Source of the DNA: Microthrixaceae bacterium
Lineage (GTDB): Bacteria > Actinomycetota > Acidimicrobiia > Acidimicrobiales > Microtrichaceae
Direction of reading: 5' to 3'
Assembly: GCA_027493675.1 (NCBI GenBank)
Contig: JAOSKI010000034.1
Coordinates: 1-64,000 of the forward strand
DNA: 64,000 nt
The notes below the pieces were generated by a model that saw only the letters and a list, made by a program, of their open reading frames with translations, was not told the origin of the DNA and did no database searches. Shown in pieces: positions 10,309-20,070 of the stretch (the first letter of the stretch is position 1; each line of letters opens with the position of its first letter). The position numbers were made by a program, and so were the translations under genes.

Positions 10309-12174
10309 TCAGGGTGTGTCGGCCTCGGAGGTCACCAGGGTGCGGTAGAGCTCGGCGTACAACCCGCCGCGCTCGAGCAGTTCCGCGTGCGTTCCCTGCT
10401 GCACGACCCGGCCGGCGTCGAGCACGACTATCGAGTCGGCTCCGACGATCGTCGAGAGCCGGTGCGCGATCACCACTGCGGTGCGGTCGGCCAGCGCCGT
10501 CCGCAGCGCCTGCTGGATCGCCTGCTCGTTCTCCGCGCCGAGGCTGGAGGTGGCCTCGTCGAGCACCACGACAGCCGGATCCTTGAGCAACATCCGGGCG
10601 ATGGCGAGCCGCTGCTTCTCCCCACCCGAGAGCCTGTAACCACGCTCACCCACCATCGTGTCGAGCCCGTCGGGCAGACCCTCCACGACATCGAGCACGC
10701 GGGCCGCCCTGCATGCCTCGCGCAGCTGATCGTCGGTGGCATCCGGGGCCGCGTAGCGCAGGTTGTCCCCGACGGTGGCGTGGAACAGGTGGGGATCCTG
10801 TGCGACCACACCGATCGCGCCGCGGAGGCTCTCCAGGGTGAGGTCCCGGACGTCATGACCGTCGAGCGTGAGCTTCCCGCCGCATACGTCGTAGAGCCGC
10901 GGTATCAACGACGCCACGGTGGACTTGCCGGCCCCCGAGGGTCCTACCAGTGCGACGGTCGTACCGGAGGGGATGTCGATCGACACCTCGTGCAGCACCG
11001 TCGGGGAGCCACCCGGTAGCACGCGCTCCACCGGCCCCGTCTCGAGGCTTGCGACCGAGCCCTCCGAGCCGCTGGGGTACGCGAAGGTCACCTCTTCGAG
11101 GCGGACGTGACCTTCGGGGTCGGTCAACGTCTCGGCGTCGGGGTTGTCCGAGATCGGGTTGGGTGCATCCAGGACCTCGAAGACACGCTCGAAGCTCACG
11201 AAGGCGCTCATCACGTCGACCCTGGCGTTGGTCAGGCTGGTCAGTGGTTCGTAGATGCGTGTGACGAGCGTTGCCAGAGCCACGAGTGACCCCGCGGTGA
11301 TGCTCCCCGAGATGACCGCGCGGCCCCCGAGGAAGTACACCGCGGCCACGCCCACCGCACCGACCAGCGCCATCGCGGCCATGAACACCCTCGTGTAGAC
11401 AGCGGAGCGGATCCCCACGTCGCGCACTCCCGCGGCGCGGTCCGAGAACGCCTCGGTCTCTTCGTCGTGGCGCCCGAACAGCTTCACGAGCATCGCACCG
11501 GCCACACCGAACCGCTCGGTCATCTGGGCGTTCATGTCGGCGTTCAACTGCATTCCTCTGCGGGTGTAGGACTGCAACCTGGTGCCCACACGCCTGGCCG
11601 GCACGAGGAACAGCGGCAGAAGGAGCACCGAGACGAGCGTGACCCGCCAGTCGAGCGCGACCATGGTCACGAGCGTGGTGATGAGCGTCACGATGTTCGA
11701 AGCGACTGTGCCAAGGGTGCCCGTGACGGCTCGCTGTGCGCCGATCACGTCGTTGTTCAGCCGGCTGACCAGGGCACCCGTCTGGCTGCGGGTGAAGAAC
11801 TGCAACGGCATTCGCTGGACGTGGTCGAACAGCGCCACCCGCAGGTCGAAGATGAGGCCCTCTCCGATGCGCGCGGACCACATGCGCTCCAACAGGGACG
11901 TGACCATGGCCACCACTGCCGCTGCCACGACCAGCCCGGCCTGCATCGCGAGCATGTCCGAGTCGCCCGCGGGAAGGGTGCTGTCGATGATCGAACGGAA
12001 CACCAACGGCGGCACGAGCGCGAGGAGCGAGCCCGCGACGATGGCAACGAGGAACCCTGTGAGTTGTGCCTTGTAAGGCGCCGCCCACGACGCGACCCGC
12101 CGCACGAGGGCCCGGTCCAGCGTCGCGCCCTCGGCCTTGGAGGAATCCTGGTGGAGCATCCTCATCATCGCCAT
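10309..12174 (-). CDS. ABC exporter, fused membrane and ATPase domains (MsbA/multidrug type)
   Basis: Half-transporter of about 621 residues that would act as a dimer exporting lipids, peptides or drugs. Six hydrophobic segments fill the N-terminal half (for example LTGFLVAIVAGSLLALVPPLVF). The ATPase half has Walker A LVGPSGAGKST, the signature LSGGEKQRLAIAR, Walker B VVVLDEATSS and the H-loop IAHRLST. The frame is intact. The open frame continues upstream, but the run MAMMRMLHQ at 12174 is the plausible start; no strong ribosome site is visible. It is divergent from uppP across about 108 bases. The substrate is unknown. Confidence 0.9.
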   Translation of the reverse strand: MAMMRMLHQDSSKAEGATLDRALVRRVASWAAPYKAQLTGFLVAIVAGSLLALVPPLVFRSIIDSTLPAGDSDMLAMQAGLVVAAAVVAMVTSLLERMWSARIGEGLIFDLRVALFDHVQRMPLQFFTRSQTGALVSRLNNDVIGAQRAVTGTLGTVASNIVTLITTLVTMVALDWRVTLVSVLLLPLFLVPARRVGTRLQSYTRRGMQLNADMNAQMTERFGVAGAMLVKLFGRHDEETEAFSDRAAGVRDVGIRSAVYTRVFMAAMALVGAVGVAAVYFLGGRAVISGSITAGSLVALATLVTRIYEPLTSLTNARVDVMSAFVSFERVFEVLDAPNPISDNPDAETLTDPEGHVRLEEVTFAYPSGSEGSVASLETGPVERVLPGGSPTVLHEVSIDIPSGTTVALVGPSGAGKSTVASLIPRLYDVCGGKLTLDGHDVRDLTLESLRGAIGVVAQDPHLFHATVGDNLRYAAPDATDDQLREACRAARVLDVVEGLPDGLDTMVGERGYRLSGGEKQRLAIARMLLKDPAVVVLDEATSSLGAENEQAIQQALRTALADRTAVVIAHRLSTIVGADSIVVLDAGRVVQQGTHAELLERGGLYAELYRTLVTSEADTP

Positions 12175-12282
12175 GGACACGTCTCGCGACGCTACTGCGA
12201 TGCAATGGGCCTCACAGACCGCGGTCGGTTGTGTTCCAGCGGCCAGTATGTTCGCCGTGCAGATCTCCAAGACCACCCCCGG

Positions 12283-13358
12283 ATGAGCATCATGTCGCTG
12301 CGTCCCGAGCGATCCGACGGATCGGAGGCTCTGTCCAGCGGGGCTTCGCCGGGTCATGGGCGTGTCACTGCGGTGCTGGGCCTCCTCATCGTGGTGCTGT
12401 GGTTCGTTCCGGGCTCTGCCGGTGCTGCTGTGCGCTCGGTGGGGCAGTCGAGCGGCGATGCCGCAGCGAGCGCCATGACCTGGTGGAAGGCTGCGATCCT
12501 GGGGACCGTCGAGGGCCTCACCGAGTACGTGCCGGTGTCGTCCACCGGCCACCTGCTGGTCGTGTCGGACCTGTTGGGGTTGAGGGAGACCGAGAGCGAC
12601 AAGGCTGCAGCCAACACCTACGCGATCGCGATCCAGTTCGGCGCGATCCTCGCGGTGGCCGGACTGTTCTGGCGACGGTTCGTGGCCATGGCCCAGGGCC
12701 TGTTGGGCCGCTCCGATCCGGGCCGGCACATGCTGGTCATCACGGTGATCGCGTTCGTGCCCGCTGCGGTGGTGGGCTTCCTGTTCGACGACGCCATCGA
12801 GGAACGGCTCTTCGGACCGTGGCCCATCGTGGGTGCGTGGTTGGTCGGTGGTGTGCTGATCCTGGGCCTGGAACGCGCCGGGCTCATTCCGCACGGCGGA
12901 TCACGGGATGCTGCAGAGCACCCCTCGGAGAGCCTCGAATCGGCCGGTGACGCCCACGATCCGCTGCTCGAGATCACCTACCGGCAGGCCCTGCTGATCG
13001 GCGTGATCCAGGTGACGGCGCTGTGGCCGGGAACCAGCCGTTCGCTTGCGACGATCCTCGGAGCGCTGCTGGTGGGAGTGGGGGGATGCGTGCAGCGGTG
13101 GAGTTCAGCTTCGTGCTGGGGTTCCTCACCCTGAGTGCGGCAACGGTGTACTCGCTCGCCTCCGACGGTGGCGGGCTCTTCGAGCAGTTCGGCCTGCTGG
13201 ATCCCATGATCGGTCTGCTCTTCGCGTTCGTGGCCGCGGTGATCGCGATCCGCTGGATGATCGCCTACCTAGAGCGCAACAGCCTGGCGATCTTCGGCTG
13301 GTACCGCATTGCGACTGCGGCGGCTGCCGCCGGGTTGGTCATCGGTGGTGTCATCTGA
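12283..13358 (+). CDS. uppP: Undecaprenyl-diphosphatase with N-terminal extension (one frame break)
   Basis: Integral membrane phosphatase recycling the C55 lipid carrier for cell-wall synthesis. The motifs are VEGLTEYVPVSSTGHLLV near residues 75-92 and PGTSRSLATI further on, both part of the active site. The family core begins at MTWWKAAILG, about residue 65. Before it lies an extra stretch with one hydrophobic segment (VTAVLGLLIVVLWFVPGSAGA), so the protein may carry a signal peptide or an additional membrane helix. The frame breaks in a G6 run at 13079-13085. ATG codons at 12283 and 12292 are both possible starts. Confidence 0.9.
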
Positions 13359-13400
13359 TCCGGGGTCCTGCCCGGTGCGCTTCTTGACTAGGGTTCTGAC

Positions 13401-13997
13401 ATGAGCGAGTCCCGGCAATCCCAACGGCGCAGCGAGCCGAGTGGAGCTGATCCGGCCGCCCGTGGCCTGATCCTCGTGGCGGTCGCGGTGGTGCTCGGCG
13501 CCATCCTCCTTGCGGCAGGTGGATCCGTCGGGTTCGACTCGGACTCCAAGGGTGTCGACATCGGAGACAACGGGGGCGACGGCTCCGAGGTTGTGGACAC
13601 GACTGCGCCGACGGACACCACGGCCACCTCCGAGGCGCCTCCCGTTACCGTTGCGCCCGCCGATGTGATGGTCGTCGCAGCAAATGGTGCGGGCATCTCC
13701 GGTCTTGCCGGCTCGACCACGGCCTTCCTGGCCACCCAGGGCTACACGAGTTCGACGGCGACCGATGCGACAGCTGATGCGACGGCGACGGCGGTCTACT
13801 TCGCAGACGGATTCCAACCCAATGCCACGGCCCTGGCGACGCTGTTCTCGGTGCCGCCGGAGCAGGTCCAGCCGCTCCCCGCAGAGCCCGTTGCCAACGA
13901 GCAACCACCCGAAGCCGCCGTGGTGATCGTGCTCGGTCCCGATGCCGAAGCGGTGGTCTCAGGTGGCGCGACGACCACCACCACGGTGCCGGGCTGA
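13401..13997 (+). CDS. LytR_C-domain membrane protein
   Basis: Protein of 198 residues with a single membrane anchor (GLILVAVAVVLGAILLAAGG, about 22-41), an acidic Asp/Gly/Thr linker and a C-terminal LytR_C-type domain (VMVVAANGAGISGLAGSTTAFL, then VYFADGFQPNATALATLF and AAVVIVLGPDA). LytR_C domains occur in or beside cell-wall polymer ligases and probably bind at the wall surface. No ligase domain is present. The frame is intact. The stop lies inside a 15-bp tandem duplication. Confidence 0.85.
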   Translation: MSESRQSQRRSEPSGADPAARGLILVAVAVVLGAILLAAGGSVGFDSDSKGVDIGDNGGDGSEVVDTTAPTDTTATSEAPPVTVAPADVMVVAANGAGISGLAGSTTAFLATQGYTSSTATDATADATATAVYFADGFQPNATALATLFSVPPEQVQPLPAEPVANEQPPEAAVVIVLGPDAEAVVSGGATTTTTVPG

Positions 13998-14012
13998 ACG
14001 GTGCCGGGCTGA
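13983..14012. repeat. 15-bp tandem duplication spanning a stop codon
   Basis: ACGGTGCCGGGCTGA occurs twice head to tail (13983-13997 and 13998-14012), and the first copy ends with the stop of the LytR_C gene. The second copy is untranslated. It lies between converging genes. Confidence 0.9.
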
Positions 14013-14025
14013 TCGGCGCACCTCC

Positions 14026-15420
14026 TCAGGCCCCAGCCTGTGCGGCGGCAAGCTGGTCGGCCAACCAGTCCGCAGGGGCACGTGAGGTGATGATCCGGCG
14101 CAACAGGGCCGATCGCCGGGCGCGCTCGTCTCGGTCGCGGTCGACCGCCGCCTCCAAGGCGGTAGCCGATGCCTCGATGTCGAACGGGAACACGGCGTCG
14201 ACTGCTGTGTGGAGCTCGGTGTAGGCGCCCGCCTCGGTCGATAGCAGCACCGAGCCGTCGCGTTCGTTGACCGCAGGCCCCTCCTTGGCGACCAGGTTCA
14301 AACCGTCTCGGATCGGGTTCACGATCAACACGTCGTAGCGCTGCAGCAACGCAACCGACCGAGGGAAGTCGTCGTCGGTCATGAGGGTGATGGGCTGCCA
14401 GTTGCCGGTCCCCCAGCGGTGGTTCACCTCCGCGACCGAGGCGACCACTTCGTCGCCGTAACGGCGGTAGTCCTCGACTCCGAGACGTGAGGGGTAGCAG
14501 GTGGCGACGAACACCACGCGCCCGTGCAGGTCGGGCCGGCGTTCGAGCAGCCGGTCGAACGCAGCGAAACCACGCACGATGTTCTTGGACGGTTCCATCC
14601 GGTCCACCCTGGCAACGAGGAGCCGGTCGCCGACGAGGTCGTCCAGCTCCGCGCCGGCCGTCGCGCAGGCGTCACCGGCGCAGACCGACTCGAGGTCGGC
14701 GAGATCGCTGTTGAGCGTCGCAGCGAACGTGGTCGCCTCCCCGGTCGGAGAACGCGGCTTGGCAGGCCCGGTAGTTGTCGACCCAGCGCGGCGTGTGGAA
14801 TCCGCATGAGTCGTGGGCTGCAAGGCCTTCGAGGATCTCGTCGCGCACCGCCGGTGGCAGCACCTCGAAGTCGGACGGTCCGGCGAAGGGGGTGTGGTGG
14901 AAGTGAACGAAGCGCAGGTCGTCGCGCTGTTCGCGCACATGAGCGGCCACGAGGGTCAGGTGGTAGTCCTGCACCAACACGACCGCCGCCTGCGGAGCGT
15001 GGTCGGCGACGGCTGTTGCGAACCGCTGGTTCACCGACCGGTAGGCGTTCCAGGATTCCCACCAGTCGGCGTCGTACGCGGGTGAGCGTATCGCGGTCGT
15101 ACAGGCCGTGGTGCACGAACCAGAGCGTCGAGTTCGAGATCTCGTCGTAGTAGCGACGCTGCATGTCGGGGTCGATCTCGAGGAGTCGAGCCTCCAGGCC
15201 CGCCCCGCGGGCGACCCCGTCGGCGTCGATGGCCGCTCGATCGGCCTCCGACAGCGCGGCGGCGATCCACGTCGCGCCTCCCGAATGCAGCATCGGTGCC
15301 AACCCCGACACGAGGCCGCCGCTGCCCCCGTCGGGGCCGGAGCTCGCCGCGGGCCTCGGTGAACGACAGAGGGCCCCGATTGGACACGATCACCACGGGA
15401 GCCGGTTCATGGGTGGTCAT
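14026..15420 (-). CDS. otsA: Trehalose-6-phosphate synthase-type GT20 glycosyltransferase (several frame breaks)
   Basis: Cytoplasmic GT20 enzyme, expected to couple UDP- or GDP-glucose to glucose-6-phosphate. The start MTTHEPAPVVIVSNRGPLSF is followed by SGGLVSGLAPML. VLVQDYHLTLVAAHVR, FVHFHHTPFAGPSDFEVLP and VARVDRMEPSKNIVRGF follow the OtsA order. The C-terminal part has VNPIRDGLNLVAKEGPAVNERDG, the nucleotide-sugar region. Frame breaks fall near 15330, 15080 and 14740. It is divergent from glycerate kinase and near gpgS. A related GT20 activity such as glucosylglycerol-phosphate synthase cannot be excluded. Confidence 0.88.
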
Positions 15421-15537
15421 GGGGCCACCCTAGGAACATCGGGTGCTGTGGCGTCAGCGGAGCCGGCAGCGAAGGCCTCCGGCGTGTGGGGTGCGCAGCC
15501 GTGTCGGGTGTGCGCCGGTGCTGTCTATGGTTGATCC

Positions 15538-16549
15538 GTGAGGATCCTGGTCGCCCCCGACAAGTACCGCGGCACCCTCAGCGCCGCGCAGGCTGCAACC
15601 GCCTTGGGATCAGGCCTCAGGCGGTGTGGTCACGATGTGGTCGAACTACCGCTCGCGGATGGAGGTGAGGGCACCCTCGACGTGCTCGGTGGACCCAACA
15701 AGTCCACTGTCGTCACAGGCCCTCTGGGAGATCCGGTGGAGGCTCCCTGGCGGCTCCATCGGGGCACCGCCGTCATCGAGATGGCGCGTGCGTCGGGGAT
15801 CGCGCTCGTGGGCGGGGCGGAGGGCAACGATCCTGTGGCTGCGGCCACCACCGGAACCGGTGAGTTGATCTCCACCGCGGTGGAGATGGGCGCCAGGCGC
15901 GTAATCGTCACGCTGGGCGGCTCTGCGACCACCGATGGTGGCTTCGGGGCGCTTCGAGCGATGTATCCGCTCGCCCGCCTGGGCGGAGTGGAGCTGACCG
16001 TCGCGTGCGACGTGCGGACGCCGTTCTTGGAGGCCGCCGATGTGTTCGGACCCCAAAGGTGCCACACCTGCCCAGGTCGTTCTGCTGCGCCGCCGTCTCG
16101 CCGTGCTCGCAGAGGACTACGAGTCCGACTACGGCGTGGATGTCACGGTGCTGGAGGGAGCGGGCGCAGCAGGCGGGCTCGCGGGCGGGCTTGCCTGTGT
16201 GGGGGCGGACCTCGTCCCTGGGTTCGATCTGGTGGCGGAGCTCACCGGGTTCGACGAGGCACTCAACAACGTGGACGCGGTGGTCACCGGTGAAGGCTTC
16301 CTCGACGAGGAGTCCTTCGACGGCAAGGTGGTTGGTGGGGTGTCGGACGCAGCAGGGCAGCTCGGGCTCCCAATCGTCGCAGTGGTGGGGGAGGCCTTCG
16401 AGGCCGCAGCAGGACGTGTCCCCACGCTCTCGTTGGTGCAGACCCATGGTCGTGACCTCGCGCTGGCCGACGCGGGCGGGTGCCTGTTCGAGTCAGCGGA
16501 CGCGATCAGTCGGCTGCTGGGTGACCTGCCCGTTGGGTCACCTGGCTAG
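15538..16549 (+). CDS. glxK: Glycerate kinase (one frame break)
   Basis: Kinase of the GlxK/GarK family phosphorylating glycerate. The N terminus reads GTG-encoded MRILVAPDKYRGTLSAAQAA with LADGGEGT; VTLGGSATTDGGFGAL is the glycine-rich nucleotide region. The C-terminal half has GAGAAGGLAGGL and VVTGEGFLDEESFDGK. The frame breaks near 16050. It faces gpgS, whose product uses 3-phosphoglycerate, so a role in feeding glycerate into the glucosylglycerate route is plausible but inferred. Its TAG stop lies in a 21-bp tandem duplication. Confidence 0.9.
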
Positions 16550-16571
16550 ACCGTTGGGTCACCTGGTTAGA
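16530..16571. repeat. 21-bp tandem duplication at the meeting point of two genes
   Basis: A 21-bp unit beginning CCGTTGGGTCACCTGG occurs at 16530-16550 and again at 16551-16571 with one mismatch. The first copy holds the TAG of glycerate kinase on the plus strand. The second holds the TGA of gpgS on the minus strand. Confidence 0.92.
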
Positions 16572-17495
16572 GCAGTGGGAAGCACACTCGAGCGATCGGC
16601 GTGGCGCCTGAGGTACTCGACGACCTCGAGCATGGGTGGCCGCTCGGCTGCCTCGATGGCAGCGGTGGTCGTCCCGAGCGGCAATTCGGCGTGGACGCCG
16701 AGAAGGCCGCGGTCGGCACGGCGAAGGACCGTCTGCATGATGGCCGCAGCCTGGGGGCCGAGCTCGGTCAGGGGCCGGTTCCGGTGGTGGCGAACCTCCA
16801 GGTCGACCTGGGCCATGCGTGAAGTGCCCTGCATCTTGACGATGTCGATGAGCAGGCCCATCTCGACGCCGTAGCCCTCCACGAAGGGCAGCTTCTCGAG
16901 GAGCGTGCGCCTGCCGCCGTACTCACCGGACAGCGGCTGGAGCATTCCCGTCAGCTCCGGGAACAACAAGGCGATGAGTGGCTTCGCCACCAGTTCGGTG
17001 ACACGACCCCCACCTTCGCCGTCGGTGTACGGACGGTTGTAGAAACCCTTGACGAAGTCCACCTCCGGTTCGCACAGCAGTGGCCCGAGCAGGCCCGAGA
17101 CGAACCGATGATGGAAGTCGACCAGGTCTGCGTCACACCACAGCACGACCTCGCCGGTGGTCTCGAGAAGGGACTTCCACAGGACCCTCCCTTTCCGTGG
17201 CCTTCGCCGTATTCCGCGAGGACGTCCCCGGCATGGAGGACCTCGGCACCGTTGCGGGCGGCGACCGATGCGGTGAAGTCGTCCGAGTGGTCGTCGATCA
17301 CCAGTAGCTGGTCGATCAGGCCGGGCTCGAGCAGGTCGTTCCGGAGGCATGAGGTGATGGCACCGATGGTGGACTGCTCGTTGCGGGCCGGAAGAACCAC
17401 CGAGACGGTCGTATGACCCTTGGCTTGAGCACCCGCCCGAGCGGGTACTCGCCATGATGGAAGCTGCGGATCTGGTGCGTATGGGTGTGGCTCAT
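16559..17495 (-). CDS. gpgS: Glucosyl-3-phosphoglycerate synthase (two frame breaks)
   Basis: GT81 retaining transferase that puts glucose on 3-phosphoglycerate, first step of glucosylglycerate or methylglucose polysaccharide synthesis. I chose the ATG at 17495 because it gives MSHTHTHQIRSFHHGEYPL, matching the family N terminus RTFHHSEFP. The frame then breaks near 17425 into VSVVLPARNEQSTIGAI. The metal-binding DxD is in VVLWCDADLVDFHHRFV, and PLSGEYGGRRTLLEKLPFVEGYGVE follows as usual. A second break lies near 17190. OtsA and glycerate kinase are its neighbours. Confidence 0.9.
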
Positions 17496-17651
17496 GTGGT
17501 CCGTCGTCCACTGTGGACAGAGGGTCCAACGTAGTGCGCGGTCCGGGCATTCCCCCATGGCGCACGAGTTCGGCGGGAATCACCGACTGGGGTACCTGTT
17601 GTAGGCGTCGTTAGCATCGGGCAGGCTGTCGTCGAACCTCCAGGAGACATC

Positions 17652-17928
17652 ATGAGCGTCAACATCCGCATCCCCCACCACCCTGCGTACCCTCACTGGC
17701 GGCGAGTCCCAGGTGGAGGTCGAGGGTGCGACTGTGGGCGAGGCCTTGGATGCGCTGGATTCCGCTCACCCAGGGTTCGCCGAGCGCCTGTTCGACGACG
17801 AGGGCGGCATTCGCCGCTTCGTGAACGTGTTCCTCGCAGACGACGATGTCCGTTACCTGGACGGCTTGGGTACCAAGGTCCCCGAGGGGGAGACCATCTC
17901 GATCGTTCCAGCCGTGGCCGGCGGCTGA
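17652..17928 (+). CDS. cysO: CysO/MoaD-type sulfur carrier protein (one frame break)
   Basis: Ubiquitin-like sulfur carrier of about 92 residues ending in the required Gly-Gly (SIVPAVAGG). MSVNIRIPTTLRTLTGGE, read after removing one C from the C5 run near 17675, parallels the start of mycobacterial CysO. FVNVFLADDDVRYLDG is the conserved middle strand. CysO thiocarboxylate delivers sulfur to O-phosphoserine through CysM. No cysM or mec gene is next to it here; a TauE-like exporter follows. A molybdopterin MoaD role is the alternative. Confidence 0.8.
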
Positions 17929-18021
17929 GTTGCCGTCTCGGTTCATCGGTTGTCCACGATCCTCGAGCAGAGCCCGGGAACCGATGCAGACCCGCCGGAG
18001 CTGATCAGGTAGACCCGCACG

Positions 18022-18837
18022 ATGCTTGCCTCGTCCGCCTCGCTGTGGTCGGTCGTGCCCGGAGCGGTGCTGGCGGGCTTCTGCGCAGGGGTTCTCTCGG
18101 CGTTGCTCGGCATAGGCGGAGCCGTGGTGAGCACGCCGATGGTGAGGCTCCTCGGGGGACCCCCATCGAAGCCGTGGGTTCGACCGTTCCGGCGATCATC
18201 CCCGGTGCGCTGAGTGGCGCATGGCGCTACTCCCGTGAAGGACTGGTCCAGTGGCGCATCGCGATCACGCTCGGCCTGAGCGGCTCGGTCATGGCCGTCG
18301 TCGGGGCGTTGGCGTCCGATGCGGTGAACGGGCGTCTGTTGATGGTCCTGACGGCATTCATGATGCTCTGGGCGGGAGGCAGCGTGGTGTGGCGGCTGCG
18401 TCACCCGCGGATGGCCGCCCCAGCGGACGCAGCGCGTTCCGAAAGGGACGAGCCCCGACCCTCCGGACTGCTGGTCGGTGCGCTGGGCGTGATCGCCGGG
18501 TTCACCGCAGGGCTGCTCGGTGTGGGCGGAGGGATCATCGTGGTGCCGGTGCTCAGCGGCCCGTTGCGCCTTCCGATGCGGCAGGCCGTGGCGTCAGCCT
18601 GGTAGCGGTGGCTGTGTTCCAGGTTCCGGCTCTGGTCACACACGTGTGGTTGGGGCATGTGAACTGGGTGATCGCGATCCCGCTGGCGCTGGGGCGATAC
18701 CCGGCGCGCAGGTAGGGGCGAAGCTGACCGTGGCGGCGTCCGACCGCACGATACAGGTGCTCTTCGCGACGTTGGTGGTCGTCATCGCGGTCGTCTACGG
18801 CGTCACGGAGTTGAGAGGCCTGCTCGCAGGCGGTTGA
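18022..18837 (+). CDS. TauE/SafE-family membrane transporter (three frame breaks)
   Basis: Multi-pass membrane protein of the sulfite-exporter family. It has the paired glycine-rich repeats GVLSALLGIGGAVVSTPMV in the first half and GFTAGLLGVGGGIIVVPVL in the second, as expected from an internal duplication. Hydrophobic segments run through to VLFATLVVVIAVVYGV. Frame breaks fall near 18155, 18600 and 18695. Its position behind cysO hints at a sulfur-compound substrate, but that is inference. Confidence 0.87.
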
Positions 18838-18902
18838 GTCGCTCTGTGGTGCCGGCGCTCGGCTTCGCCGCGCTCTGGTGTCGCTGGTGAGACACTGGGT
18901 GG

Positions 18903-19308
18903 GTGGCCGACGAACTCGAGGTGCGTCCGGGACTGGTGATCCCGGCTGTTGAGCTCACTGAACGGTTCACGCCCTCGGGTGGTCCCGGCGGCCAGCACGC
19001 CAATCGCGCGTCCACCCGTGTGGAGTTGAGCTTCGACGTGACCGCCAGCGCCGTTCTGAGCGACGCTCAGCGCGGGCGGCTGATCGATCGCATCGGCGAG
19101 GTGGTACGGGTGGTGGTGGACGAGGAACGCTCGCAGGCCCGCAATCGTGACATCGCACGCCGGCGTCTGGCCGGCCGGATCCTGCAACGCTCGTGGTGGA
19201 GGTGCCCCGACGCGCTTACCAGGCCTACCTCGGATCAAACGCCGTCGCCTGGATGACAAGAAGCGCCGTTCCGAGTTGAAGCAGCAGCGTCGTCGGCCTG
19301 AGCTCTGA
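18903..19308 (+). CDS. arfB: Alternative ribosome-rescue factor ArfB, peptidyl-tRNA hydrolase (frame break)
   Basis: Codon-independent hydrolase that frees stalled ribosomes. The catalytic GGQ is in TPSGGPGGQHANRASTRVEL. The C-terminal tail, read after a frame break near 19200-19240, is KKRRSELKQQRRRPEL, the basic extension that enters the mRNA channel in ArfB. Total length of about 134 residues fits YaeJ/ArfB rather than a class I release factor. GTG at 18903 is the likely start. Confidence 0.9.
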
Positions 19309-19378
19309 GGGCCGGTCGTCTCGTTGGCCGCTCGGCCACTGAGTTCGCCTGATCGCAGCGGGTTCCTAGACTGCGACC

Positions 19379-20070
19379 ATGCTCACCCCGGTTGCCCCGT
19401 CAGTAGGTCTCGCAGTAATGCACCTGTTCTGCAAGGTGGGGCCGCTCGGCGAACACGATGCGGTGTTGGCGGCGGTGGCGTCTGCGCGCTAACGCGGCGA
19501 CCAGGTCGTGATGGCCTCGATGCTCGGTCACAAGGCCGACGTGGCGTTGATGGCGCTGTCGGAGGACCAGTGGAGCCTGAGACGCCTGCAGACCGACCTG
19601 GCAGCTGCGGGGTTGGACGTGGTGGACTCTACGTGCCGCTCACCGAGATCAGCGAGTACGCGTCAGGGGTCCCCGAGGAGATGCGCAACGCGCGGTTGTA
19701 TCCGCAGCTCCCGCCTGAGGGCAAGCCGGCGTTCTGCTTCTATCCGATGTCGAAGAAGCGTGAGGGATCCGACAACTGGTTCATCGAGGACTTCGATCGA
19801 CGCAAGGAGATGATGTACGAACACCGGGGCGTCAGGTCGCAAGTTCACCGGCCGGGTGCTTCAGGTGATCACCGGGTCCACCGGACTGGATGACTACGAG
19901 TGGGGAGTGACGCTGTTCTGCGTGAATCCCGATGATCTCAAGGATGTCGTGTACACGATGCGCTTCGACGAGGCATCTGCCCCTTCGGGGTCTTCGGCCC
20001 TTTCTATGTCGGCATGGTGGCTGAACCCGACGAGGTGCTGGCAAGCGTCGGCTTGCCTCCGGGGCATTGA
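19379..20070 (+). CDS. hemQ: Coproheme decarboxylase / chlorite-dismutase family (frame breaks and an in-frame TAA)
   Basis: HemQ (ChdC) catalyses the last step of the coproporphyrin-dependent heme route. The C-terminal domain is clear: AFCFYPMSKKREGSDNWF, then RKEMMYEH with the proximal His, QVITGSTGLDDYEWGVTLF, VVYTMRFDEASA and FGPFYVGM. The N-terminal half begins MLTPVAPSVGLAVMHLFCKVG. A TAA at 19490-19492 lies in frame where SAR-x-RGDQVV is expected; a GAA-to-TAA change would explain it. Further breaks fall near 19625, 19830 and 19980. hemH and hemE lie in the same window. Confidence 0.85.

Noticed and set aside
12174..12894. Long minus-strand extension of the ABC exporter frame
   Set aside because: It lies opposite the conserved uppP coding sequence and has no family similarity; it is an antisense open frame typical of high-GC DNA.
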